Of a stretch of 64,000 nt of DNA, positions 56,615-64,000 are shown one piece after another. The stretch covers positions 854,747 to 918,746 of the forward strand of contig NZ_KN322987.1 in assembly GCF_000774145.1 (NCBI RefSeq), written 5' to 3'. The stretch is from Pseudomonas mediterranea CFBP 5447 (GTDB taxonomy: Bacteria; Pseudomonadota; Gammaproteobacteria; Pseudomonadales; Pseudomonadaceae). A program made the translations under genes and the position numbers. Numbering within the stretch: position 1 is the stretch's first letter; each line of letters starts with the position of its first letter. Below the pieces are notes generated by a model that saw only the letters and a program-made list of their open reading frames with translations, had not been told where the DNA came from and made no database searches.

Positions 56615-57443
56615 CTAGAGCGTGCGTGGGGAATGACGCTGCAACGCGCCACGGGACAATCGGTCCAGCAGCAGCGCCACAGCAACGATGGCCAGGCCGG
56701 CGCGCAAGCCGAGCCCCATCTCCATCCGGGTCAGACCGCGCGTCACCTCCGCCCCCAGGCCACCCGCCCCCACCAGGCCCAGGCGACAGCAGGATGCATT
56801 GGTTCAACCCGACCAGCAGTGTTGGAGCGGCTGTCGGCAGTTCGATCTTGAACAGGATCGCCCTCGGCGAGGCACCAATCGCCTGGCCCAGTTCCAACAG
56901 ATCTTTGGGCAATTGCTTGAAAGCCAAGGTGGTCAACCGGAGCATCGGCGGAATGCCATAGACGATCGTCGCGATGATCGCCGGTACGCGCCCGAGACTG
57001 AACAGCATGACCGCGGGGATCAGGTAGACCCATGGCGGAACGGTTTGCATGATGTTGAGGATCGGCAACAACGCTTCATCGAGCCGCTTCATCCGTGCCG
57101 CCAGCACACCCAGCGGGAAGGCAATCGCCACCGAGATCAATACCGCGACGCAGACCAGTGCAATGGTCTGCATCGACGCAACCCAGAGCCCCGAGAACAG
57201 ACAGAACGCCAACATCGCGGCAGCGAACAATGCCACCTTCTTGTTGGTGAAAAAGAATGCCAGCGCCACGACGATACCGATCAGCACGTAGGGGTTGGGG
57301 GCCAGCAACACGCCCTCCACCGCACCCAGGACCGCTTCGATGACCTGGCTGATCCCTTTGAAAAAACCGTGAAGATTGGCGTTCAGCCAGTCCACACCCG
57401 GGGCGAGGAATTCACCTGGAGAAAATTGGAGTTGCGCGGTCAT
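56615..57443 (-). pseudogene. Betaine/proline-type ABC permease (ProW-like), frameshifted
   Basis: The first 220 or so residues are a good OpuA/ProW-type inner-membrane permease (QTVPPWVYLIPA; GASPRAILFKIELPTAAPTLLVGLNQ). After GLNQCILL the reading frame turns to low-complexity Gly/Arg sequence, while a different frame on the same strand continues the family pattern as LVGAGGLGAEVTRG and on to a normal stop at 56615. Compared with the neighbouring permease, about 17 bases seem to be missing near 56774-56792. As read, the last two or so membrane segments are lost. It is either a disabled gene or a sequence error. The unshifted reading instead ends at 56598, running into the racemase-like gene. 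It overlaps the upstream permease gene by ATGA. Confidence 0.8.
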
Positions 57444-58288
57444 TGGGAATCTCCCATCCGGGATCGTGCGGCGCTTTGCGCCAGTCGATCGAGGATCATG
57501 GTCAGGATGACGATGGCTATGGCGGCATTGATCGACTTGGCGATGTCCAGCGTACGCACGGCCCCGTAGATGGCTTCACCCAGGCCGCCGGAGCCTACGA
57601 TGCCGGCAATGACGACCATGCCGAACGCCATCATCAGGCTCTGGTTGACCCCGGCCATGATGCTCGGCATGGCGAAGGGCAAGCGGATCTTGAAGAACAT
57701 CTGCCAGCCGGTGACGCCGCTGGCGTCGCCCAGCTCGATGAACTCCCGAGGCGTCATGCGGATACCCAGGGAGGTCAGGCGCATGGCCGGCGGCACCGCG
57801 ACAATGAATGTCGCCAGCAGCGCGGTGGCCGGGCCATAGCCCAGCAAGGCAATGGCCGGCAGCAAATAGATGTAGGGAGGCATGGTCTGCACCAGGTCCA
57901 GGCAAGGGTCCACAACCCGGTCGATGGACGGTGCGAGGCCGGTCAGCACCCCCAGCGGAATCGCCACCACCAGCGCCAGCACCGTAGCGGCCAGTACCAA
58001 CGCGAGCGTACTGACCGTCTCCGGCCACAAGCCGATGACCTCGCAAAACAACAACGCCAGCCCCGTGAGCAGCGCAAACCGGACGCCGACCATGCGCCTC
58101 CCCATCAGGGCCAGGATGCCCGCGACGACGTAATACGGTGGATAGGCCACACACCATTGGACCGAGTGGTAAACCCCGTTCAGCAGTCCATTGGCCGCAT
58201 CGAACAGGAACTCACCGTGATCCGATAGCCATTCGAGGCTGGCATCGACAGTCGAATCGAACTGGCTGGAAAAGTCTGGCGTGCTCAT
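57440..58288 (-). CDS. Betaine/proline-type ABC transporter permease (ProW-like)
   Basis: A 282-residue inner-membrane permease of the OpuA/ProW class. It has the coupling segment GDASGVTGWQMFFKIRLPFAMPSIMAGVNQ and the intact downstream stretch MMAFGMVVIAGIVGSGGLGEAIYGA that is damaged in its partner. Two ProW-like permeases in one system suggest a heterodimer. It overlaps the ATPase gene (58285-58288) and the second permease by ATGA, so all are translated together. Confidence 0.9.
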   Translation of the reverse strand: MSTPDFSSQFDSTVDASLEWLSDHGEFLFDAANGLLNGVYHSVQWCVAYPPYYVVAGILALMGRRMVGVRFALLTGLALLFCEVIGLWPETVSTLALVLAATVLALVVAIPLGVLTGLAPSIDRVVDPCLDLVQTMPPYIYLLPAIALLGYGPATALLATFIVAVPPAMRLTSLGIRMTPREFIELGDASGVTGWQMFFKIRLPFAMPSIMAGVNQSLMMAFGMVVIAGIVGSGGLGEAIYGAVRTLDIAKSINAAIAIVILTMILDRLAQSAARSRMGDSQ

Positions 58289-59400
58289 GTCGACGCCTCC
58301 AGCTCCGTAGCGGTCGACGTTGCGAAGTCATTCGCAATACCCTGGACGCCGCGAAGCAGGTCGCGGATGGTGACGATCCCCACCACCACGCCGTTATCGA
58401 CCACCGCCAGTGCGTCGCGATCGGATTTCACCGTCAAGCCGATGAGTGCGTCGATATCCGCATCGACGGTGGTTCTGGCGAACCTTGCGATATCAGTTCC
58501 GGGGTTTGCCGCCTGATACACCTCGACCGGGGTCATGACCGACTGGGCCTTGACCAGGTGCAGTCGCGAGATGCCCGCCACGAATTCGGCAACGTAGTCG
58601 TCAGCCGGGTTGAGGACGATCTCCTCGGCGGTACCGACTTGGATGATCACGCCATCCTTCATGATCGCGATGCGGTCGCCGATGCGGATGGCCTCCTCCA
58701 GATCGTGGGTGATGAATACCGCGGACTTGCCCAGCTCCTTGGTCAGTTGGCGGAACTCATCCTGCAGCTGCCGGCGAATCAATGGATCGAGGGCACTGAA
58801 CGGTTCGTCCATCAGAATCACTTCCGGATCGGCGGTGATCGCACGCGCCAGCCCGACCCGTTGTTGCATGCCACCGGACAGCTCGCTCGGGTAGCGGGAC
58901 ATCCAGTCGCTCAAGCCCACCTTGGCCAACGCCCGTTCAGCGACCTTGTAGCGCTCGGCCTTGCCGACGCCCTGCACTTCCAGCCCGAAGGCGGTGTTTT
59001 CCAGGACCGTCCGGTTAGGCAACAAAGCCACGCTTTGAAAGACCATGCCGATATGCCGCGCCCTGACTTCTCGCAGTTGCGCAGCGGTGAGGGACGACAG
59101 GTCCTTGCCCTTGACGAGAACCTTGCCCGCGCTCGGCGTGATGAGTTTGTTGAGAAGCCTGATCAGTGTCGATTTGCCGCTGCCGGACAAGCCCATGATG
59201 CAAAAGATTTCTCCACGTCGAACCTGGAGATTGACCTCGGATACCCCGACCACGCAGCCGTAGTTCTGCAGGATTTGAGTCTTGGTCAGCCCCTGTTTGA
59301 CGACGGCATCCATCGCCGCAGGTGCGTTCTTACCGAAGATTTTCCAGACGGACTGGCAATCCACCAGCACTTCGTTCGTGTCTATGTTGGGCGTTGTCAT
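58285..59400 (-). CDS. Betaine/proline-type ABC transporter ATPase (ProV/OpuAA-like)
   Basis: A 371-residue ATPase. It has Walker A GLSGSGKST, signature LSGGMQQRVGLARA, Walker B VILMDEPFSALDP and switch His FITHDLEEA. The C-terminal part carries CBS-like sequence (about 280-360), as in osmosensing ProV/OpuAA. The N-terminal extension (KIFGKNAPAAMDAV...) is typical of glycine-betaine and proline-betaine systems. ATG 59400 is chosen over an upstream ATG at 59448; neither has a strong ribosome site. Confidence 0.92.
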   Translation of the reverse strand: MTTPNIDTNEVLVDCQSVWKIFGKNAPAAMDAVVKQGLTKTQILQNYGCVVGVSEVNLQVRRGEIFCIMGLSGSGKSTLIRLLNKLITPSAGKVLVKGKDLSSLTAAQLREVRARHIGMVFQSVALLPNRTVLENTAFGLEVQGVGKAERYKVAERALAKVGLSDWMSRYPSELSGGMQQRVGLARAITADPEVILMDEPFSALDPLIRRQLQDEFRQLTKELGKSAVFITHDLEEAIRIGDRIAIMKDGVIIQVGTAEEIVLNPADDYVAEFVAGISRLHLVKAQSVMTPVEVYQAANPGTDIARFARTTVDADIDALIGLTVKSDRDALAVVDNGVVVGIVTIRDLLRGVQGIANDFATSTATELEAST

Positions 59401-59463
59401 GTTCGTAACCCGTCGGACCAGTTGTGCCTGGTCTCTCTGATGAATCAAAAGGCGGCAGTAGCT

Positions 59464-59514
59464 AAAAAACAGCGCGAAACCTGTGCGCCCGACTCAATGG
59501 ACCCGGGGCGCACA
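59464..59514 (-). terminator. Stem-loop between binding-protein and ATPase genes
   Basis: A 9-bp stem TGTGCGCCC/GGGCGCACA (59482-59490 with 59506-59514) follows the binding-protein gene on the minus strand. A T6 run (59464-59469) lies about 12 bases past the stem, further than in a standard terminator. It could partly stop transcription or protect the upstream mRNA, giving more binding protein than membrane parts. Confidence 0.4.
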
Positions 59515-59526
59515 GACCGCTCATTC

Positions 59527-60375
59527 TTATTTCTTCACGTTTTCCCAACGCTTCAGCAGGTCAGCATGACTGTCGGTCCAGCCTTTGATGGCCTGTTCCA
59601 TGGTCTTGCCATCCTTGACTTCACCGTTGATCGCGGTGATATCGCCAATCGGCACATACACGCTGGCCATCAGCTCACGCGCTTGGGGATAGCTCTTGGA
59701 GAAATCCTTGTGACCGATCCAGTAGTAGCCTTGTGGCGGCGGGAAGATACCTTTTGGATCCTTGAGGAACTTCAAGTCGAACTTCTGCGCCATCCACGAC
59801 GGTTCCCAGATCGCAACCGCGACCCACTCCTTACGATCCACAGCCGACTTCAGCGCGGCGGTCATCGCAGCGGTACTGCCTTCAAGCAACTTCAACTTGA
59901 TACCGTAGGCATTGACTGCATTGGTGGCATCGTTCATCAAACCTGAACCCGGCTCGATACCGATGATCTTTCCACCAAACTTGTCGGCATTGGCATTCAG
60001 TTGATCGAGCGAGTCGATATCCACATATTTCGGTACGGCAATGGCCTGGTACAAGCCATAAGAAACAGGCGACAGTTTTTCCAGACGGTTCTTGTTTTTA
60101 TTCCAGTAATCGTTCGCCGCGTAGTCCGTCTGGGAAGCCAATACCTGGATATCGCCTTTGCTCAACGCAGCGTAGGCAATACCCCACTCGGAAAACTCGA
60201 CAACTTTCACCGTATAGCCGGAGTCCTCGAGAACTTTCTTGGTAATACCGGTGATGGGCGTCAAGTCTTCCCAGGACAACGTACCCATGGTGATGGTTTT
60301 TTCTTCAGCATGGACGGGCATCATTGCCATGCCCAACATTGCGACCGCGCAGACGGCCTTCCAGATTTTTTTCAT
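59527..60375 (-). CDS. Substrate-binding protein of betaine/proline-type ABC transporter (ProX/OpuAC-like)
   Basis: A 282-residue periplasmic binding protein with a signal peptide (about 1-23, cut near VHAEE). The fold is OpuAC-like, with aromatic residues (SWEDLTP, AIWEPSWMA, PPPQGYYWIG) of the kind that form the cage for quaternary ammonium groups. The natural ligand could be a betaine such as proline betaine or a hydroxyproline derivative; the linked proline-racemase-like gene supports a proline skeleton. A clear GAGGA ribosome site precedes ATG 60375. It heads the transporter operon. Confidence 0.88.
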   Translation of the reverse strand: MKKIWKAVCAVAMLGMAMMPVHAEEKTITMGTLSWEDLTPITGITKKVLEDSGYTVKVVEFSEWGIAYAALSKGDIQVLASQTDYAANDYWNKNKNRLEKLSPVSYGLYQAIAVPKYVDIDSLDQLNANADKFGGKIIGIEPGSGLMNDATNAVNAYGIKLKLLEGSTAAMTAALKSAVDRKEWVAVAIWEPSWMAQKFDLKFLKDPKGIFPPPQGYYWIGHKDFSKSYPQARELMASVYVPIGDITAINGEVKDGKTMEQAIKGWTDSHADLLKRWENVKK

Positions 60376-60570
60376 GGTGTTCCTCGATCAACGTTTAAAC
60401 TTATTATATTGGCCTCCAGACAACAGAAGCCCGTGGATACAACAACAAGTTCACCCTCTGTTCCCGCTATTATTGCCTGTCAATCCAGAACCGGATTGAC
60501 ACTCAATGCCTCAGCCTAATGCGGCATCAAAGTTGGTATCGTTCCTCCGCTCATCCAGCGTGGCCCAATA

Positions 60571-61257
60571 TCATTTAATCTGGAATGACAGGTCTGCGCT
60601 GATTCCCTGAGGAGCAATAAACATTTCCATGTTTTCCCGAGAAAGTTCCCAGTGTTCAAACACCAGATCGACGACGGCACTTTCATCACGACTTTCAATG
60701 GCCACGATAAAAGCGTCGTGATGTCCGGCAGAAAGTTCCAGGCGCCGCTCCGTATCGGCGTCACGGGGACGGAAAAAAGTATGACCGATACGGGCGTGAT
60801 CAATCAGCAGGCGTTCCAGGCTGGGTTCCAGATAGGGGTTGCCTGACATTTCCCCCATGATGGCGTGGAACCGGTTGTTCTCGACCACCATCATCAGCGC
60901 ATCACGGGACACCGTCGCCGCACGAAAACGCCGCTGGGTTTCCTTCAGGTCGTCCAGTTGACGAGCCTTGAAGTTGAGCGCCGCCAGACGACCGATCGCG
61001 GCATAGATCATGGGCGCGACCAGGAAAAAATTGCGCAGGGTCGAGTGGTTCATGGGAATCACCCGTGCGCCGCGGTTCTCCCTGATCTCGATGTACCCCT
61101 CACCGGCGAGACGCCTGAAGACCTCTCGCACCGGAGTCCTGGAGAGGCCGTAGCGTTCGCTGATGGCGACCTCGTCCAGCGCCTCGTCCGGATCCAGTTC
61201 CATCGTCAGAATCTGACGCTTGAGGTCGTCATAAAGTGTGCTTTTGCCGTTTTTCAC
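60571..61257 (-). CDS. GntR-family regulator, FCD subgroup (copy 2), GTG start
   Basis: A 228-residue regulator: winged helix (VAISERYGLSRTPVREVFRRLAGEG, near 26-50) and FCD effector domain. It is clearly paralogous to the regulator at 53591-54316. The GTG start at 61257 is supported by GGGAGG six bases upstream. It lies upstream of the betaine-type binding protein gene on the same strand and probably controls the transporter and racemase-like genes. The 60376-60570 spacer holds the binding-protein promoter and no further gene. Confidence 0.88.
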   Translation of the reverse strand: MKNGKSTLYDDLKRQILTMELDPDEALDEVAISERYGLSRTPVREVFRRLAGEGYIEIRENRGARVIPMNHSTLRNFFLVAPMIYAAIGRLAALNFKARQLDDLKETQRRFRAATVSRDALMMVVENNRFHAIMGEMSGNPYLEPSLERLLIDHARIGHTFFRPRDADTERRLELSAGHHDAFIVAIESRDESAVVDLVFEHWELSRENMEMFIAPQGISADLSFQIK

Positions 61258-61352
61258 GATGACCTCCCGAGGCAGTCAAATAAGCGTACGGCTTCTTGTT
61301 GAATCCAGACTCGCACGGGTGGCCAGCATCGTCAACGCTTTTGTATTTTGTA

Positions 61353-61360
61353 TGTATACA
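61353..61360. promoter_or_regulatory. Palindromic operator candidate upstream of GntR copy 2
   Basis: TGTATACA is a perfect palindrome inside TTTGTATGTATACACAG, in the AT-rich promoter region of the second FCD regulator, about 96 bases before its start. It has the TNGT..ACNA shape of FCD operators. The 61258-61620 interval (363 bases) holds this site and one REP copy; no gene was found in it. Confidence 0.4.
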
Positions 61361-61564
61361 CAGAAAATACTGTAAAAACACACACAAAAAACACATAAAA
61401 CCTTTTTAAAACAATGGGTTGAATTTAGAGAAGAGTCTGATTGAGGTCGCTAACAGGAATGTTTCCTGTCGCAATTTGGATGCCATAGGCATGGGGATTT
61501 GAGGTTGCCCGGCAGGGCGGTTGTCCAAGTGCGTCACCAGGCAGACCGCGTGCGACACGTTTTT

Positions 61565-61587
61565 GTGGGAGCGAGCCTGCTCGCGAT
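61565..61587. repeat. Single REP sequence, family B
   Basis: GTGGGAGCGAGCCTGCTCGC and three more bases are identical to the right arm of the REPIN at 25801-25892. No facing partner was found nearby, so this is a lone REP. Confidence 0.8.
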
Positions 61588-61620
61588 AGCCATCTACCGT
61601 CATCCCACGCCAGATCAGCC

Positions 61621-62457
61621 TCAACCCGAGGCCTGACAATCCCTCCAGACCTCACACATCAACTGCTTCAACATCAACGCCTCCTCCCAGCGATCACTGA
61701 TATCGCGCCCGTCGGCCCCAGTAATCGCGTAGGGCGGCGGGCCGAGTTCGCAGGTAAAGGACAGGCTTGCAGGTGCGTTCGGGCGAGCCAGCCAGTCCTC
61801 GATTCCGTAGCGCCACCAACCGATGAAGCGCTCCAGCCAGGGTCGGTGCTGGGCGAAACCCAAGGGCACTTGCACCTGTTCGCCGTTGCTGACCCGGCCA
61901 TGGAACCCCCAACTGTGGCGCAGGATGCGCTGGATGTACTCGTCGTCTTCGGCGGCGGCCGGTTCTGGCATCTCGCGGCCCACGACGTAGTGGGACAGGT
62001 CCGCCAGCAGTTTCAGGTCGGGCATCTGCTCGAGCAGGTCCAACGTGAACAGCAAGTCATTGCTCAGGCGATAACGATGGGTTTCCAAAAGGATCGGAAA
62101 ATCCACCTGTTCGGCCAGGCGTTGCCAGCCCTCCACCAGTGTGATCGCCTGACTCAGCGTGCGCGGCCGGACGTCGGCTTGCAGTGTGAGATGGTGACAG
62201 CCATGGCGCACAGCAACGTCGAGTGCGGCCGCCAGATCATCCACGCTACGGGGAAAGAGCTGACCCTCGATTTGCAGGCCCAGTGCCTTGGCGGCGGCGT
62301 GCAGGCGCGCAGCGTGGGAAGCCTCCCAGAAGTGATCGGTAATGCCATCGAATCCAGCGGCAGCAATTTTTTCCAGCTGCGCTTCGAGGGGAAGCGCGCA
62401 TTGGCCGCGGTGATCCTGCATGGCCCAGAGCGATTGAAAAATCAGGAACTCGCGCAT
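61621..62457 (-). CDS. TIM-barrel sugar-phosphate isomerase/epimerase-like protein
   Basis: A 278-residue protein of the AP endonuclease family 2/xylose isomerase-like TIM barrel. Candidate metal ligands are in LLETHRYR (Glu), LADLSHYV (Asp, His), FHGRVS (His) and CELGPP (Glu), in the usual order. Such proteins act as sugar or inositol epimerases, dehydratases or isomerases. Its start is one base after the stop of the FAD reductase gene, so it belongs to that operon. Some MocE-type operons contain inositol- or rhizopine-related genes, but the substrate here is unknown. Confidence 0.82.
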   Translation of the reverse strand: MREFLIFQSLWAMQDHRGQCALPLEAQLEKIAAAGFDGITDHFWEASHAARLHAAAKALGLQIEGQLFPRSVDDLAAALDVAVRHGCHHLTLQADVRPRTLSQAITLVEGWQRLAEQVDFPILLETHRYRLSNDLLFTLDLLEQMPDLKLLADLSHYVVGREMPEPAAAEDDEYIQRILRHSWGFHGRVSNGEQVQVPLGFAQHRPWLERFIGWWRYGIEDWLARPNAPASLSFTCELGPPPYAITGADGRDISDRWEEALMLKQLMCEVWRDCQASG

Positions 62458-62458
62458 G

Positions 62459-63700
62459 TCAGCTCCTCAGTAATTGTTTGAGCGACACGTCAGCATCGGC
62501 CAGGGCGTCCAAGGCAAGGCAGCTTCGGTTGGCGATCAGCCGTTCACACAGCTTGATGTCCTTGGCGATGCTGTTGCCCTGGCCCCAGCCGCAGGCGCCT
62601 TGCAGGCGATGCTCGGCATCGAGGTAGAACATCAGGAAACCGCCATTTGCGAGGGGCCGGCTCGCTGTCGGTTGCGTATTTGAAATCGCGCCCACGGTCT
62701 GGAGCCCCCAGTCGTACTGGTCGGACCAGAAGCCGGGGATCACCTCGAAGGGCAGTTCACGGCCCAGCAGGTTCAGGGCTGCGTGCCGCCCCTGGTTTTC
62801 GGCATTGCGCCAGGTTTCCTGACGCTGAAAAACACCCTGTGGATGCAGCCTGAACTCGCAGACATCACCGGCGGCGAAGATGTCCGGCGCACTGGTGCGT
62901 AATTGGGCATCGACGCGGATGCCCTGGCCGACGGCCAGTCCGGCGGACGCAGCCAATTCAATGTTGGGTTGCATGCCGATGCCAACGACAACCAGGTCGC
63001 AAGGCAACAGCTCGCCGTCAACCAATTGCACCGACTCGGCGTGGATGTCGCCCTGCACCGCCTCGATGGCGACGTTCAAGCGCACGTCCACGCCCTGGCT
63101 GTGGTGCAGCGCCAGCAGCGCTTGGGACAGTCGCTCCGGCAGGACGCGGCCCGCCAGTCGCGGCCCGGCTTCAAGCACAGTGACGGTGCAGCCCAGGGTG
63201 CGGGCGGTGGCGGCCACTTCGAGGCCGATGAAACCTCCGCCGATGACAACCAATCGTTTGCCGGGTTGCAGCGAAGCACGCAACCTCAACGCTTCATCAT
63301 GGGTACGCAGATAAAGCACATTGGCTAGACCCTCTGGCACCGAGGGCAATCGCCGCGCCCTGCCCCCGGTCGCCAGCAACAACCGTGCATAATACAGCCC
63401 ACGACCATCGGCCAACTGCAGCCGGCGTCGTTGCGGGTCGAGGCTCTCCACCGGATTACCCGCCCAGTGCTCGATATCCAGTTCGGCGAGCCGTGCGCTC
63501 TCACACAGGCTGTACCCACTCAGTTCGGCCGTACCCTGTAACAGCCCCTTGGACAGCGGCGGACGTTCATAGGGTGGGTGGGCTTCATCGCCGATCAGGA
63601 TCAAGCGACCTGTATAGCCTTCCTCGCGCAAGGTCAGCGCCGCGCGGCCGCCGGCATGCCCGGCGCCGACGATAACCAAAGGCGCATTGCCAGCTTTCAT
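62459..63700 (-). CDS. Ferredoxin reductase of a Rieske system, FAD/NAD(P)H dependent
   Basis: A 413-residue flavoprotein of the ring-hydroxylating dioxygenase reductase family (HcaD/BphA4-like). The FAD site is VIVGAGHAGGRAALTLRE (near 9-26), the NAD(P) site is VIGGGFIGLEVAATAR (near 151) and a second FAD contact is SAPDIFAAGDVC. It should pass electrons from NAD(P)H to the adjacent Rieske ferredoxin. GGAGG precedes ATG 63700, 18 bases after the ferredoxin stop. Confidence 0.92.
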   Translation of the reverse strand: MKAGNAPLVIVGAGHAGGRAALTLREEGYTGRLILIGDEAHPPYERPPLSKGLLQGTAELSGYSLCESARLAELDIEHWAGNPVESLDPQRRRLQLADGRGLYYARLLLATGGRARRLPSVPEGLANVLYLRTHDEALRLRASLQPGKRLVVIGGGFIGLEVAATARTLGCTVTVLEAGPRLAGRVLPERLSQALLALHHSQGVDVRLNVAIEAVQGDIHAESVQLVDGELLPCDLVVVGIGMQPNIELAASAGLAVGQGIRVDAQLRTSAPDIFAAGDVCEFRLHPQGVFQRQETWRNAENQGRHAALNLLGRELPFEVIPGFWSDQYDWGLQTVGAISNTQPTASRPLANGGFLMFYLDAEHRLQGACGWGQGNSIAKDIKLCERLIANRSCLALDALADADVSLKQLLRS

Positions 63701-63718
63701 GGCACAACCTCCACGCCG

Positions 63719-64000
63719 TCAAACATCAATGCCGAGCAGGACACGCCCCGCTTCGACCCGGACCGGATAGATCTTGAGGTTGACGCACACCGGCGCGCCC
63801 AGGGCTTTGCCGGAGCGGTAATCGAAGCGCCCGTTGTGCTTGGGGCATTCGATGACATGGTCCATCACCAGGCCGTCGGCCAAGTGGATGGACTCATGGG
63901 TGCACAGGCCCGCGGTGGCGAAGAACTCGTCGTCAGCGGAGCGGTAGACCGCGTAAGTGTGCGGGCCATGGTCGAAACGAATGACATCCTCTTCGTTTAT
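63719..64000 (-). CDS. Rieske [2Fe-2S] ferredoxin, MocE-like, 5' end outside window
   Basis: Ninety-three residues are visible; the start lies beyond the right edge. The Rieske motif is complete: CTH, sixteen residues, then CPKH. Small Rieske proteins of this type (MocE) carry electrons from the FAD reductase to an oxygenase or desaturase; in MocD/MocE systems that partner is a membrane desaturase-like monooxygenase, probably encoded further along the operon outside the window. Order on this strand: ferredoxin, reductase, isomerase-like gene. Confidence 0.88.
   Translation of the reverse strand: MNEEDVIRFDHGPHTYAVYRSADDEFFATAGLCTHESIHLADGLVMDHVIECPKHNGRFDYRSGKALGAPVCVNLKIYPVRVEAGRVLLGIDV

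Overview
The window looks like the chromosome of a fluorescent Pseudomonas of the P. fluorescens complex. It is GC-rich, most genes overlap or sit a few bases apart, the cellulose operon has the acetylated-cellulose (wss) layout known from that group, and the intergenic spaces carry REP/REPIN palindromes typical of these species. No tRNA, rRNA, CRISPR array, insertion sequence or prophage was seen.

Region 1 (1-25787, mostly + strand) is the 3' part of a lipopeptide siderophore locus. Three NRPS genes read C-A(Ser)-T-C-A(Ser)-T-E, then C-A(Asp)-T-X-C-A(Dab)-T-C-hydroxylase, then X-A(Asp-like)-T-TE. X marks degenerate condensation-superfamily domains that resemble the 'interface' domains of beta-hydroxyaspartate siderophores. 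The predicted peptide end is ...Ser - D-Ser - (OH)Asp - Dab - (OH)Asp, which fits the corrugatin/ornicorrugatin/histicorrugatin family. A PvdE-type ABC exporter follows. Beyond a REPIN, a FhuF-type ferric-siderophore reductase (-) and an ABC half-transporter with a fused ATPase (+) diverge from a region holding a good Fur-box match.

Region 2 (26041-29118) holds a zinc alcohol/formaldehyde-type dehydrogenase and a hipBA toxin-antitoxin pair.

Region 3 (29119-43862, - strand) is a complete cellulose synthesis and acetylation operon, bcsQ-bcsA-bcsB-bcsZ-bcsC-wssF-wssG-wssH-wssI, tightly coupled by ATGA-type overlaps. No second MinD-like gene (wssJ) follows.

Region 4 (44059-61257, mostly - strand) is catabolic. 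It has a VOC protein and divergent LysR regulator, a DadA-like FAD oxidoreductase and an Asp/Glu-racemase-like protein that share a duplicated upstream DNA module, and an aldehyde dehydrogenase/DapA-like lyase/MFS transporter/FAD oxidoreductase set with a GntR-FCD regulator. Then come a GlxA-type AraC regulator, a proline-racemase-like protein, a betaine-type ABC transporter (one permease apparently frameshifted) and a second GntR-FCD regulator. Both racemase-family proteins keep the first catalytic cysteine and lack the second. The enzymes suggest breakdown of proline-related, N-methylated or D-amino compounds through 2-oxoglutarate semialdehyde; the exact substrate is not evident.

Region 5 (61621-64000, - strand) is the end of a Rieske electron-transfer operon: a MocE-like ferredoxin cut by the window edge, its FAD reductase and a TIM-barrel isomerase/epimerase.
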